From Pristionchus mayeri (Eukaryota > Nematoda > Chromadorea > Rhabditida > Neodiplogasteridae): a DNA stretch of 64,000 bases. Of the stretch, positions 13,601-24,842 are shown piece after piece. The stretch covers positions 29,333,087 through 29,397,086 of the forward strand of contig BTRK01000001.1 of NCBI GenBank assembly GCA_036245805.1, given 5' to 3'. How positions within the stretch are numbered: the stretch's first letter is position 1; every line of letters begins with the position of its first letter. Under the pieces are notes generated by a model, which did no database searches, had not been told where the DNA came from, and was given only the letters and a program-made list of their open reading frames with translations. The translations under genes were made by a program, and so were the position numbers.

Positions 13601-14160
13601 GCTGATCGATAAATGATTTTTATCTTGAGAAGTTGTACTGTAACAGTTTCACACTGTAGAATTATAATTTTACAACAAAATTATTTTAATAATATTATAA
13701 ATTTATTGATTTATCGATTGCAGATCCCGGATGTCACTGGACGTCGCGATGCAAGAGCAAGTGATTGCTTACAACGTAAGCTTCCATTCTGCTGAACAGC
13801 AATCTCTTGTGATTGATTTTAATTGCTCACTACTAGAAAATATTGTAAAAAAACACAACGATGACATGTTCAGTTCCACTCTGGCCACTAGTGCGACCAA
13901 TTCGTATAATTGCAAACCCCTCGATTATTTAGCGTATGCGAGAGCGTATAGAATGGACGAAGAGTGTACTCACTCCTAGTTACCATAAAGTTTGAAATCT
14001 ACAAAATAGTCGATCAAAAAATCCATTTCAGAAGGAGCTCAAGGCAAAGATGGAAGCGGAGAGGAAGAGGAAGTCACTCGTTTCCAATCTGGCAGACGCC
14101 CTCAAGCAGTGCTTTCTCCATCGATCCGCCCGCACCTCTCCCATTAACTGGGTGCAGTGA
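10640..14160 (+). CDS. Unrecognised basic coiled-coil protein; host gene of nested secreted-peptide genes
   Basis: Nine exons join in consistent phase: 10640-10736, 11136-11224, 11482-11581, 11678-11757, 11856-11918, 12049-12164, 13724-13775 and 14032-14160 are the coding blocks I can place (about 241 residues); any further 5' exon is unseen. The first ATG lies two bases behind TCTTCAG, which suggests a spliced-leader acceptor and supports this start. The protein is charged: a Lys/Glu/Gln-rich stretch with SLKEKELIEQEQ, an arginine-rich block LRRQEKRARRERRRNS, a central part with RASSAPDVRPW, and a helical C-terminus with KELKAKMEAERKRK. I do not recognise a family. Several introns contain TTGATCTTTGATC-type words. 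Intron 12165-13723 (1559 bases) holds two complete small genes on the same strand. The model would be weakened if transcripts ended at 12189, where reading through gives a stop. Confidence 0.68.
12480..12748 (+). CDS. Small secreted or membrane-anchored peptide A, nested in an intron
   Basis: Two exons, 12480-12534 and 12609-12748, encode 64 residues. Residues 1-17 (MKIALLALLIVVCLVSA) are a clear signal peptide. The C-terminus is hydrophobic (FGLTIFLLLR), so the mature peptide of about 25-30 hydrophilic residues could be membrane-held or lipid-anchored after cleavage. The gene is paralogous to the one at 13324. Both have a phase-1 intron just after the signal peptide, a second exon of exactly 140 bases, RY-K-HM in the middle and ATCGATAAATGATTTT just after the stop. 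Both lie inside the 12165-13723 intron of a larger gene on the same strand. The function is unknown. Confidence 0.75.
13324..13605 (+). CDS. Small secreted or membrane-anchored peptide B, tandem paralogue of A
   Basis: Exons 13324-13390 and 13466-13605 encode 68 residues with a signal peptide (FAKLVTVLLLAMVCLVWA) and a hydrophobic tail (STTVLALTALWLF) ending in Arg, as in peptide A. The intron is also alignable with that of A (GTGAGCCGACGTTTC against GTGAGTCGACATTTC), so the duplication is fairly recent. Protein identity in the middle is low, which suggests relaxed or diversifying change. The segment 13119-13215 carries words like those near the end of this gene (TCGTACTCACCGCTGATCGAT) and might be a decayed third copy. 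Confidence 0.75.
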   Translation: MFAKLVTVLLLAMVCLVWADDVGEPTFPNSALFTQNLHCVIMSTFTTATSMDESQTNERYKNHMIKTTMAMKTAADYSLSTTVLALTALWLFR

Positions 14161-15193
14161 TTATCGATTGATATCGGTTGATTATCGATTACTTACCCAA
14201 TATTTTTCGCTCCTACGTAGTTCATCTGTGTTGTGATGTCTTAGTGCAATTTTGTATGCAATCTCTCCCGTTACTTTCACCGGTCATTCATGTTATTTAT
14301 TCTCTCTAGCATAGACGAATGTGATAGCAGAGCGGGCCTTCCTCCACATTCCGAGTGACCAAACGCCCCTTCGATTCGTGTGTAGATAGTTCGATAGACA
14401 ACTATTCCAGCGCACTGCTGCCCTTCTTCTTCGATTTCCACTATCTCTGATTCATTGTGGATTAGGAATGGCTTCTCATCGTATCTTCCTTCTGCGTTCT
14501 CTCTTGTCAAACCAGACGGCACAAGATCGGATCAGAACTATGACGTCATTACTCCTTTGATATATGAAAAGCGGCATGACGTCATAGTTCTCATCCGACC
14601 TAGTGCACTATTCGGTGTCCAGTACAACGTCGCAATTCTCTCCCCTACTCGGACTTTTTTCGAGGGAGAGGCGATTGAGATTTCGCAATAACCAGCGAAT
14701 AGCCCGCCCTAGTGAGAGAGCGCGCAGAATGAAGAGACGTGTCCATCCCTCTCTGACTAGGGTTAGATCCTGTAGGGTACGGTAGTCAGAAGTCGAAGAA
14801 GTGCCACTATTCCTTCCTATTTCGCATTCTCACGGGACCACGAAGCTTTAACGCCGTAGAATACTTTGTGAATTTCAATGTCGTTATTTTCGATCTGTTT
14901 GATGAAGATAAAGCATATTTTTTCCAGAAATTTCGACACCTTTATTCACACGTTTCTGTCATTTTGCATAGTCTAAATCAACGAGCACAATAACTCGATC
15001 ACAAGGGAGAATAACAGGTCAATTTCATTTGCATCCTCCTCTCCCTCTCTCTCTCTCTCGCTCTTCTCCTCCTCTCTCTCCTCTCCCTCTCCCTCTCTCT
15101 CTCCACCTCCCCTCTCCCCTCCTTCTCCATTCACTCGATTCCTCTTCTCTGGTCGCGAGCGGTTCCCTCTCCCCTTCACCGCCCTCACTCAAC
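14161..15193. other. Intergenic region with a MITE and a CT-rich tract
   Basis: No gene is seen. It holds the family 1 MITE at 14520-14605 and a pyrimidine-rich tract at about 15030-15125 that probably belongs to the promoter or 5' untranslated region of the next gene. Confidence 0.5.
14520..14605. mobile_element. 86-bp palindromic MITE, family 1, copy B
   Basis: Ends CACAAGATCGG and CCGACCTAGTG. Both arms carry AACTATGACGTCAT or its complement around the core CTTTGATATATG. It has the same length as copies A and C. Confidence 0.85.
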
Positions 15194-16831
15194 ATGAGCC
15201 AAGCCACAAGCGGTAAGTCGGAGGAGGAGGTGACGGTACCCTAGTGGAGGGCTGGTACAGGAGGAGGAGACGGTACCCTTGAGGGGAGGGGTTTTACCAG
15301 GGCAGGTACCGTAACCCGGATCGATACCGTACCTTCAGAGGTTTCGACTGCGCGCTCGGAGCAGTTCGAGGAGTTCGAGACGACGTTGGACGCGCAGCGA
15401 AGACTGGATTCGATGCAACCGCTGGAGGAGGACGACGGAGTTGAGGGTATGGTAGAGGGAGTACTGTTGCTCACGATATCGATCCATTTCAGCCATCGTC
15501 GAGATCCCCTCACTGGACAAGGGTGTCGAGCTGAGGTGGCTGACCTACCGTACTCACTAAGATCTGACCCACCGAACTCTGAGCTAGCTCTCCTACAGTA
15601 TCATGAACAATACCATACCCTGACCCACCGCACGCTACCGTACTCCCCGAATACCGTATCCCTGCAGTGTCTCGGCGCTGTCGACGTGCTACGCCGTCTC
15701 GGCGACGGACGACTCCGCCCTCTCCTTCGCCGATGACCTCACCGACGATCTAATGAGCGTCTACGGAGACGACGAACGCAGCGAGATCGACGTCGAGTGT
15801 GAGAACCGGGAATCGGGAGCCAGAACCGGGAGCCGGGAATCAGAACCGCAAAATGTCCCCTCCAGGTCCCGAACCACGCACCGATGAGCTGATTAGCATC
15901 TACAGCGACTACGAGCGCAGCGAGATTGAAGTCGAGTGTGAGAATCGCGAACTGAGAGCCAGAACCGGAAAGTGTCCTTCTAGGCCCCGACTACTTCCCG
16001 GTTTCCTCGGAGGGCAACGCAGTGGCGATGGACTCGATCGAGGCGCTGGACATGCTGCCCGACTTCATGCCGATCCCCGTCGGTGAGTCGGCAAAAGACC
16101 ACGACGAGGCTGGGAATCGAACCAACGACGCTCAGATTTCACCAACGTCAAGCTCGACTCGCTCGCTGAGCCCACTGTCGAGAAGGCTGCCCTGCAGTCA
16201 GGTACGGTAACACAGGGGAGTACGGTGGCATATGGTATCGTTACAGTAGTCGAGTACACTGCGCACGCGGGCGACACCGACTCGACCACGACCTGCCCAT
16301 ACCAGGCCTGCATCAAGGACGCCGCCATCACCGATCGTGAGGATTACTGTAGTCTGCTGTAGTATCGAACCTCACCGTATTCCTTGCAGCGAAGGACAAG
16401 GCGGACATCACCACCTACTCGCTGGCTCCGTCCCAGACGGACGTCACCGTCGTGGCTCCCGATGAGGGACTCGTCGAGAGTGAGCCGTGACCTACCAGTG
16501 ATCTACCCGATCGATAATTCAGACGAAGCCTACTCCGTCGCCAAATCCCCATTGGACGCCGACATGACTATGTATCCGGCCGAGAAGAGCATGTGCGAGG
16601 TGGAGATCTCGGAAGGTAGATTATCGATCCGATCCCCCCGAGTTCGAACCCCCCACCTTTTCAGTCTCTCTTGCCACGGACGACATCTCGGTGTATTCGG
16701 CGATTCTGAGTGAATGCTGCATCGAAATGCTGGGTAGGTCAAGGATCTCATCCAAGGAAGACCCGATCGATATTGCAGACACGCACTCGGTCTACTCTGA
16801 AGCTCCTTCCGAGGTCGAGTGCAATCTGTGA
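15194..16831 (+). CDS. Acidic protein built from repeated phase-1 exons
   Basis: Twelve short exons join without a phase error: 15194-15212, 15339-15446, 15493-15535, 15668-15798, 15866-15937, 15984-16082, 16136-16201, 16250-16336, 16390-16479, 16523-16615, 16665-16733 and 16779-16831. They encode 309 residues rich in Asp, Glu, Ser and Thr, with no signal peptide or membrane segment. A motif recurs at exon ends: DDLMSVYGDDERSEIDVEC, DELISIYSDYERSEIEVEC, DDISVYS and HSVYSEAPSEVEC. Ten of eleven introns are phase 1. The introns after exons 4 and 5 resemble each other (GTGAGAA followed by AGCCAGAACCGG), so exon 5 arose by exon duplication. I recognise no family. The Ser-Val-Tyr acidic motifs look like phosphorylation or short binding motifs, which is inference. 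Confidence 0.8.
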
Positions 16832-17315
16832 TCTTTGATCTTTCCCCATCCCATTCGAGGTTGATTGCGTAGTTCCCTCGTTCTGGCCGTACGCGACTTC
16901 CCTTCTTAATGAAGTGTTCTACGGTTTCTGTCGTTCTGTTCAGCACACCATCATATGAAACCACAACACACAACACTGTCAATTAGTATTCATTGATAAA
17001 TAGCAGATCTGAGCATTGAAAATATCAAAAATTGGCAGAAAGCAAATAAAGATGCTACAGTAACCTGAAGAATTGAAAAGTCAATTCGCAATATGCATTC
17101 ATTTGAAACCTACAGCACTCTTCCAAGTCGACTCGCCATCTCTGTCAATGTTTTCAAAAATGCTCCGTTATTCGAATTGTTAATTTCGTTAATTATGGCT
17201 TGTTTATGTCCAATTTGTTGTGTCAATTGTTTAAGCCATACCCTAGTGAGTTGTTCCGTTCTTGTGCCTAGTACGATTTACCTAAACTTTCCTCATTATT
17301 TCCTACTTTAGTGTT
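16832..17315. promoter_or_regulatory. Short intergenic gap ending in a probable trans-splice acceptor
   Basis: 484 bases separate the stop of the acidic-protein gene from the next ATG. TTTAG at about 17307-17311 lies a few bases before the ATG at 17316, as for a spliced-leader acceptor. Same orientation, a short gap and an acceptor before the start are compatible with an operon, but that is not shown by sequence alone. Confidence 0.4.
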
Positions 17316-20231
17316 ATGAATCCCACGGGCTCTCGTCGGTCACGCTCGCGCTCCCGCACGCCTCCGGTGCGCGAGAAGCCGAAGAAGGTCGTCAACATGC
17401 TGGACAGCAGTGCCCTCGCGCAGGCTAAGGAAGGCGAGTCCTTGATCTCTTTGCCACGTCTTCTCCTCCTGAGTCGCGTCATCATAGCAGAGATGAAACG
17501 CAATAGAATCGAATTTAGTTTAAATTTATTAATATAGTTTCAGTTCGCCGTAAGCCGATTACGGAGCGTGTGACGGGCGGTCCGGGACGCGTAGGAGCGC
17601 CAGCGAGCGGTCCCGACCGAGTGGGAGGACCGGAGAGAATCGTAAGTTTGCGCGGAAGTAGAGGAACGGCAAGTGAGGCCCCATTGCAGGGGCAGGTGTT
17701 GAGTGGGAAAGGTTTAGCCCGGTTGTTGTGCATTACAGACTTGCACTATCGAGGGATCGGGCCAGCGCAGGAGCGTCTTCAATAGGTATGCAAGGAGATT
17801 TTTATGTCGGAGTTTACCCGGTGAAGTCGGGTTTTTTCATTCGTCATTGATTACCGTAACCTCTTCAGGGTCTCCGGGGGCAGGTTCCAGTCGGGAGGTC
17901 GGTTCGACGGCAACCGCAGCTTCGATAACAACCGCAGCTTCGATGGCAATCGTAGCTTCGATAGCAATCGCAGCTTCGGCGGTTTCGATCGCGGATTCAA
18001 CGGCGCGGATCGTAGGGTGAACGTCAGCGGGGATGGGTCAGTTGATGGTCACAATTTTTAAAAATAATTTTAATTACTTTGCTATAAATTTGCTTGAGTT
18101 CCGGATGAACGTCTATATGTTTTTGTACCTCTAATTCTATCCTGGGACCTGTATACTCTAAAAATGCACTAAAAGCCTTAAAAAGTAGTTTTAAACATGC
18201 TAATTGCAGCTTCAGACGTACGTTCCCTGATCGTCGCTCGTTCGGTGATCGTCCCCAGAGAGAGGGTGTGGATTTTTAAAATTTAATTTTAAATTGGCCA
18301 TTCTATCCAACTGAATAGACGATGTATTATTTTTTAAACAATTATTACCTCAATCAATAATTAATTAGGAGAGGAGCACGGGGGCGAGAAGCCAGTGATG
18401 AGACTCGTCGACCCTCAAGAGGTCCCCAGGAGCAACCGATTCTTCACCGTACGTTTTGTGTTCCACTTATTCTAGTGCTTCTCCCGAAGCCCACGTCGGC
18501 TAATTCCTAGCCAAGTAATTCTAAGGAGCAAAATCGATTCTTAGTTATGGTTCTCTGTGTTACTATCTTTTAAAGGCTCGGGGAAAATGCCGCTATTACA
18601 TGTAGGATAATGTGGAATGTAGGAGTGAAATGATTCACCACTTATGTGTTAAATGCAAATAGTACGCACATGAAGCTCAGAACGACCAGTGAAATTTGAG
18701 CCACAACGTTTGGATAACGTCCTCGACTCTGTGACTATTTGAGAATAGAAGATTTAAATTAAATAATAAACTTTGCAGCACGATGACCGTGGTGGTGACA
18801 ACCACGAGTGGCACGGTCGCGACATGTACGACCCCCGCAAGGACACGGGAAGGTGATTAACAAATTGTTTTTGAAAGTGAAACAGACTGCTAGGTTTGCG
18901 ATAATTTTTGAGTAGGATGGGAAAATGCGAGAAAAGAGTATGAAATTTTTTTATTGATATTTTTGCAAACACGGATAGGACCCTTTCTAGAGAAATGGGT
19001 AATACTAAATATAAACCAAGTGCAAGTGCCACGGGCGGAGACGAGTACTGGATTAAATCGAATTATATTAATTTTAATTCGTATTTTTGATGGTTTTTTG
19101 GCTGTTTGTCCGGAAGTGGGATGAAGTGTAATGCGGAAATTGGTAAAATCACGCAACCAACTAATGAGAAAATTGGCGTGGTGGATGTTTTTTGCATTGC
19201 ACGTCAGGGGGGAATTCGACCTGTCGAGATACCAAAAATTGCCATTTCCTATCCGTAAACATGGTTTATTGCAGATACGATCGTAATCGATTCGATCGCG
19301 AGAGGAGAGACGGAAGGGACTTCAGAGGAGGCGAGGGAAGAGGAGACTTTAGAGGAGGCGAGGGAAGGGACTTCAGAGGGGGAGAACGAAGATTCGAGAG
19401 GGACGACAGAGATGGAGGAAGAAGAAGGGACGGAGGAGGAGGAGGGTGGGATGGTTTCTCCAGACAGGTGAGGCTCACTAAGGGATTGTAGAATCAGTCA
19501 AGTCATTCTCATTTTGAGCAACTCATTTCTTCCTGACTGGTCCGTTCGTTTCGATGAAAACGCCTTATTTTCTTTTCCTGGATGCATTATCCCGCTTCAT
19601 AATTAAAAATGTTTGCAGAACGTCAATGGCTACTCTGGCTCGCGCTACCAGCCAAGATCAGGTTGGTGCCTCATTTGGTTGAAAAAAAATGGAAATTTTA
19701 ATTTTGTCGATGTTTTGATGACACTAGCGAAAGTTCGAGCACGGTAGAAAAAATATTATAAATTAATTGTGAAACGCAGGAGCGGATGGTGTCTGGACGC
19801 ACGACAAGTATCTCGAGTTGACGGACGACGAAGATGTACGGTATCAATGGCGATTATTGATTAGACTACCGTGGGCTAGACGACGATTCTTTGTTTCTGG
19901 TCAACCTCAGTCATGGGCTACTTGATTCATGTTTGTGCGATCTCTTCATGTGTTTGTATCCTCTAATTGTTCTAACAAGGGCGTGCCGGAAACAGAGAAG
20001 CATCTATCACATTCTTCAGTGCCTCTGGAAGATTGATAGCGAACCTGTTTGTATGTGTACTTTGATTAGTTTCCATGCGAAGAGCGACACTATTCTTCCA
20101 GGGGCTTTGGTGATCAATTATTTAATTATCTCCCACAGGAGAAGGTCGACGACGCGAAGGCGGATGCTGGCAACGGCGACGACGGCGTCCTTATCATCGA
20201 CGCGGCCAAGACGGAGCGCACGGTCGAGTAA
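17316..20231 (+). CDS. CASC3/Barentsz-like RNA-binding protein (SELOR-type) with RS and RGG regions
   Basis: Ten exons fit in phase: 17316-17433, 17544-17641, 17891-18036, 18210-18265, 18369-18448, 18779-18852, 19275-19467, 19619-19661, 19780-19835 and 20139-20231 (318 residues). The N-terminus has SRRSRSRSRTPP. Residues about 100-120 hold four FD-NRS repeats. Then come VPRSNRFFTHDDRGG and, further on, GVWTHDKYLEL. These two blocks match the eIF4AIII-binding SELOR region of CASC3/Barentsz (PR-G-FF-HD-RG and W-HDK). In known proteins the blocks are about 30 residues apart. Here exon 7 inserts about 64 residues of RGG/RDGG repeats. The likely role is in the exon junction complex, in nucleus and cytoplasm. 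Intron 1 starts with GC (AAG|GCGAGT). The exon 3 acceptor at 17890 is chosen by phase; an acceptor at 17869 is possible. The gene is sure; the family call is good but not certain. Confidence 0.72.
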
Positions 20232-21105
20232 GCCCCGTGACCTACCGCACCCTCTCCTTCGGTATGTGAGGTACGGTAGCTCCTCAGTGAGAGTCGCTAG
20301 CCTCTTGTTCACCCTACACATTGCTCCCACGCCCTCAATCGATTAGTGCGCGCGCCGCTTTATTGATTAATCTGTGGGTGTTAAGTTTTTTTTGTTGAGT
20401 ATTTTGTTTGGTCTGTCTCACCCGCATTCCTGCCTATCGAACCCTCCCTTTTTAGTGTTGTTACACTGTAACTAACTTATTTTTAATAATTCCCACTCCA
20501 TGTTTTCGTCTTACCCCATACTTCCCTATTTTCGTTCTTGTGTATTGATGACTGATGTTTTGAGAATTGCTGCAAGGATCAATCAATTCGCCTTCCCCCC
20601 TCCTCGCTCAGCGATAATAATGATAGTTCGAGAGGGGACGGTGTTTATGATAGTTGTTGCAAGTTGTCGGGAATGGACGAGAAAACGAGATGCCCCGGTT
20701 GATACCGTGGTGATCGTTAATTGCCGTGTTTTCGTAATTAGGCGAGTGCACCCTCCCCCCCTCCCTCCCGTCCCCTCGACCACCCCTTAGACGTCCCCGA
20801 CCCCACCGCTTCCCAGTTTCGAAAATTGTTTTAGTATTCCAAAAACAAGCTCTTCTCTTGTACACTTTTTATGAGTTCTCAATGGATAAACTTTATCAGA
20901 GTACAATACTTTTACAAATGAGAACGGGAGAGACGTCTAACTACGAAAACATATTGTGATCACGAGGGGTAGTGTAATAGTAGTAATAGTATCGGAAGGG
21001 GTATCCCATGTTGGTGATTGATCATTAACTAATCGAATCGATAAGCTACGGCGTCGGGGATTAATCGATAGTGGAGTAGGGTGGATATTCCATGGGGTAC
21101 GGTAC
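20232..21105. other. Intergenic region, nothing recognised
   Basis: Between two convergent genes. It probably contains the 3' untranslated regions. The open frames seen (20500-20790 and its antisense) have no domain or splice support. Confidence 0.45.
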
Positions 21106-21530
21106 TCAGTGGATGATGCGACGAGCGAACAGCTTCTGAGCGATCGATAGGATCTCCTTCTGGTCGAAACCACCGATCACTGGAACACTGTGGTCAGTTA
21201 TCGATCGGTCTACCGTATCACTCGCGCTAACTCACTGAGTGTGTTGCCATGGTTCACGTGGTGGTGTCCGACGTTCTGATGTTTGCGAATCGTCGGAAGG
21301 GCGTTGGGCTGAGTGACCGCTGCGGCGATGGCCTCCTGGGTTAGCATAGTGGCCATGACGGGCTCGGCAGCCTGAAAGGGGTACGGTAATGGGAAAGAAA
21401 ATCAGTTTTCGATAGTCATCCGGGGGTGAGATTACCGTACCTTCTTGGCGCAGATTTCGTTACGCATCTCGATGCGCTTGCGCTGCACGCGCGCGTGAAT
21501 CGCATTGCTCATCATTGGATGCGCGGACAT
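21106..21530 (-). CDS. Small unrecognised protein, at least three exons
   Basis: On the minus strand the exons are 21441-21530, 21236-21371 and 21106-21179, in consistent phase, giving 98 residues. The ATG at 21530-21528 directly follows an acceptor-like TAATTCAG, so it may be a trans-spliced start or an internal methionine. The protein starts MSAHPMMSNAIHARVQRKR, has a middle with HKHQ/GHHH-type histidines and ends GFDQKEILSIAQKLFARRIIH. The last intron needs the acceptor TTCCAG rather than the nearer CCACAG to keep the frame. There is no signal peptide or membrane segment, and I recognise no family. Confidence 0.55.
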
Positions 21531-21961
21531 CTGAATTACGGTAGGGATTAGGCACACTATCGATCAAGTTCTGGTTTTTTTAGAGTTTTTTGGTTCTCTG
21601 TTTTCGTTGTTGCACTCCTTGGAATGGTAATGAGAATTGACAGCTAGCCATCTCAATTACTCGATCTCTGTGCTGGTCTCTTTCCCAATCCGCCCCAATC
21701 TATCACTGTCTCATCAAGAGTTTCGAGAGAGAGTTGACTGTGATGAGATGAAGTAGAGGGTTGAGTACTAGGGAGAGGCCGAAAAATTGGATGATGGAAT
21801 GCGGTGTAATCGTTTATCGATTGAACTTGCTTATTCTCACCTTTCAGATCTCAGTGAGAGAGGTAGATTAGACAGAGGTGGAGAGAGTGGTTGTGTGTTA
21901 CGGTAGTGTGCGAGTCCTGGAAGGTGGTGCGGTGGGTCAGGCTCGCGATTCTACCGTATAC

Positions 21962-22396
21962 CTTTCAACACTGGAAGAGTGCAGTATCGACTCGGATGGC
22001 AAGTTCGCAGACGCCGAAGCAGATAACGGAAGTGGAGATCCAATCACAGGGGATGGAGTAGCTCCTGGAGGGAGAGAGGGTTACGGTATGTTGTGTGTTA
22101 TCGATTGGTTGGTTACTGTAGGCGAGAATTGTTTGATTACCTGGGAGTGTAGTAGTAGGGAATGTCAGAGGCAGGCGCGGCAGAAGGAGAAATGTTTTCT
22201 GTCTTCTGTCGGTCGGTGTGACTATTTAGCATTTGAGGCGTTCGCAGCCGATGTCCATGTACTGTAGGCGGCTGTTGGAGTACGGTAGGAAGGGAGCGTG
22301 TCGCGCAGACTACGATAGTCGGCGTGAGAAGCTGCAAGGTGTGTGTGTACGGTAATCGATTGATTGACTGTTTATCGATTGATCGCTGTTCGGCAT
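21962..22396 (-). other. Possible 5' exons of the minus-strand gene
   Basis: The minus strand shows acceptor and donor pairs that could be upstream exons. One at 22064-21962 reads as a Ser/Pro-rich stretch (SPVIGSPLPLSASASA). Further candidates lie at about 22331-22120 and at an ATG at 22396. I could not join them in one phase with the three exons at 21106-21530, so this stays a suggestion. Confidence 0.25.
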
Positions 22397-22540
22397 GTGT
22401 GTCTCACAGTGATCGAGCACTCGATATCAATCGATCGATAGGGGGAGGGGGAGGAGAGAAACGGGAGGAGGAGGAAGCAGCAAAAGAGAGGAAAGGGTGG
22501 GGGAAATGAAGGAATGAGATGGTGCACCCCCTGCTGGCCC

Positions 22541-22548
22541 TTTTATGG
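22541..22548 (-). promoter_or_regulatory. Candidate TATA box for the minus-strand gene
   Basis: On the minus strand CCATAAAAGG lies just downstream of a GC-rich ACTCCGCCCCC block and upstream of the possible 5' exons. The arrangement is promoter-like. There is no direct evidence of a transcription start. Confidence 0.3.
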
Positions 22549-22635
22549 GCGGCGCAGCGACCCCTGGTGAAGGGGGCGGAGTCAGGGGAATGCCCCCGTG
22601 AGAGAGAGAGGGTACCATATGTTACAGGATGGGGC

Positions 22636-22745
22636 GGTTTATGGACGGGGAAAGACCTCGTGACACTCGATGATTGTACGTGGGTGGGGTGGTTTATGGA
22701 CGGGGGAAGACCTCGTGACACTCGATGATTGTACGTGCACTGATT
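22636..22745 (+). repeat. Two-copy 55-bp tandem repeat
   Basis: GGTTTATGGACGGGG, then GACCTCGTGACACTCGATGA and TTGTACGTG, occurs twice with starts 55 bases apart (22636 and 22691). The copies are nearly identical, so the duplication is recent. Confidence 0.9.
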
Positions 22746-24842
22746 GATTGTGATGATAAAGAGATGTGAAGATTGTTCCGTGGATGCATGAAAGAACGAC
22801 CAGTCCGAGACTGAGAAGATATCTGGAAAGATCACGTGGAAGAAGGTCCAGAGTCCATCTTGTTCTCCTGATAAAGTCTTATCTCCGTTCCCCCACTCTT
22901 CAATAGTCTTATCCCCTTGCGCTTTCCACTCCGCGCTTTTCGCTCAATTTCGATTCAATCAATTGCTAACTGCCCTCTGTTCGGACTTTGAACCAGAACG
23001 CTCGAATTTCTCCGGTGAGAAAGATCTATGGAAAAAAGGTAAGCGAGGTAAGCGATAGGTGCGGTACGCACAGAGAACGACCAGCAAAATGAAAAGTCCT
23101 TCTCATAGTTCGCTTTCCTTTTGAAGGCGTTGCGTTTGTATGGTTGTGACGTCCCAGAACTTGATGCAACAATTGCTGAAAGTTGCCTGTGTTTCGTAAT
23201 TTTCTGAAAATGATTGTTTGATCTATTGGACGAGATAGCGTAGTGTTAGATGGTTGGAGAGAGTGTTTTGGCGGCGATCCATCACTAATTTACGTTCTCG
23301 CGTCACGTTGCTTCGTTGTTTCACTTTTACGATCGCTGGTAAAATCAGGAAGTTTCTTGAAGCGATTGTTTGAAGATCAAGGCGCAGTGTGAGATATTTC
23401 CAGCGCATCAACTGATCTTGGTGCATCATAATTCTCGTTTCGGTATTTTTCTCGACTCGCTACTCTGTTCGAGGTGTGCGTGCGTGGCTTTTCGCGGTGT
23501 GCACGTGAAACAGTCAAGGAGTGAGGAGGAAGCACGTGAAGGCGAGAGGGTGCAGAGAAAGAGAGCGGACGAGAGTGCACGGCGGATCGAGAGATCCGGG
23601 TGCTGATACAGTTATCATGGTTCGATCGCGCTGAGCGTTCGTTGGTACCCGAACCTGGGAGTGGAGCCGTAAATCATAGAGCGCACTTGCTGGGATTCTT
23701 CTTGCGGGTTACGATAGGCGGTGGCGAGGTGGGAAACGGCGATGAAAAAGTGGATTGGTGCACTGTCAGTCACTCAATCGGGTTCAGGACAATTTTAATG
23801 TTTTTACGGATACTGTAATCAGGTAGATCATCAGGTAGCCTGTTCTTGTTTTGTCCGTCTTTTATGAAATAGTGGAGAGATGCGCTGTAAGTCACTCAAT
23901 GAGGTCTAGTCCCGGACAATTTGAATGTTTGAAATTATCGGATACTGTAGTCAGGGACGGAAGTCTGTTATTGTTTTGGTTGTTTTATGTTGGATGTTGT
24001 GAAGGAACGAACGACGATGAGTCAACTGAGTAGTTGGGGGTACCCAGACGGGATCATCTTGATTGATGACCGTAGTATTTCGTAAGGACACGACGGGATC
24101 AGGTGATCAAGAGAGAGGAAGTGTGAGATGAGTAACCTTTAGAGAGCCACTCGGAGATCGACGTTAATGATCGGAGTGAGCAGCAATGAAAACTCTCCTT
24201 TTTTGTTCGTGATGTTCGACTGGGGGACGCAGCATTTTCGAAAATATTCGAATTTTCATTGAAATTGTGATTTGAATGCAACAAAAACGGATGAAGGAAC
24301 GCGTTGTGACGATATCGTTCAAGTGTGTGCCCCTTTCTGCCTGATCATGTTCGCTTAGGGGTTACCGTATACTATAGATACGGTATCTTCAGTGCATAAG
24401 GACTAATCGATAAACAGGAGGTTTATAAATCTTGCTAAGCTAAAAGTGCTGATCGTCAAGTTACTAATCGATGAGAAAGAGATTAGTGGGGGAGTACTGT
24501 AGTGTGATGTGGAACGAAGATCGCGTTGGGATCACGAGGGGTCACGCAGATCTCTCTCGAAAGCGACGTGCGATTCCTTGTTTACGTTGTTTGGTGCACG
24601 GTAGTGAACGGTCGAATCTCGCGAATTGCACTGCATTTAATCTAAATTTATGCACGTCTCTCCTCTCTCCCCGATCTCTCTCCTACTATCTAGCCTACTT
24701 CCCCCCATCTCCCTTCTCTCCCATCTCCCTTCTCCTTTCTCCCTGCACGTCGCTGAGTGCTCTTTGGTGCGCATTCCACTACCGTAACCCTCCTCCCGTC
24801 CGTGATGAACGACCCTAATCAGGGTTACGGTAGCTGTAGAGG
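22746..24842. other. Intergenic region without supportable gene
   Basis: No exon chain is seen. A diverged two-copy repeat lies at about 23760-23870 and 23878-23990, sharing GTCACTCAAT, GGACAATTT and GGATACTGTA. CTTATC words near 22875 and 22910 could be GATA sites. Confidence 0.4.

Noticed and set aside
16107..16125. GGGAATCGAACCA resembling a tRNA T-arm on the minus strand
   Set aside because: It lies in a 53-base intron with no room for a tRNA, and no acceptor or anticodon arms can be built.
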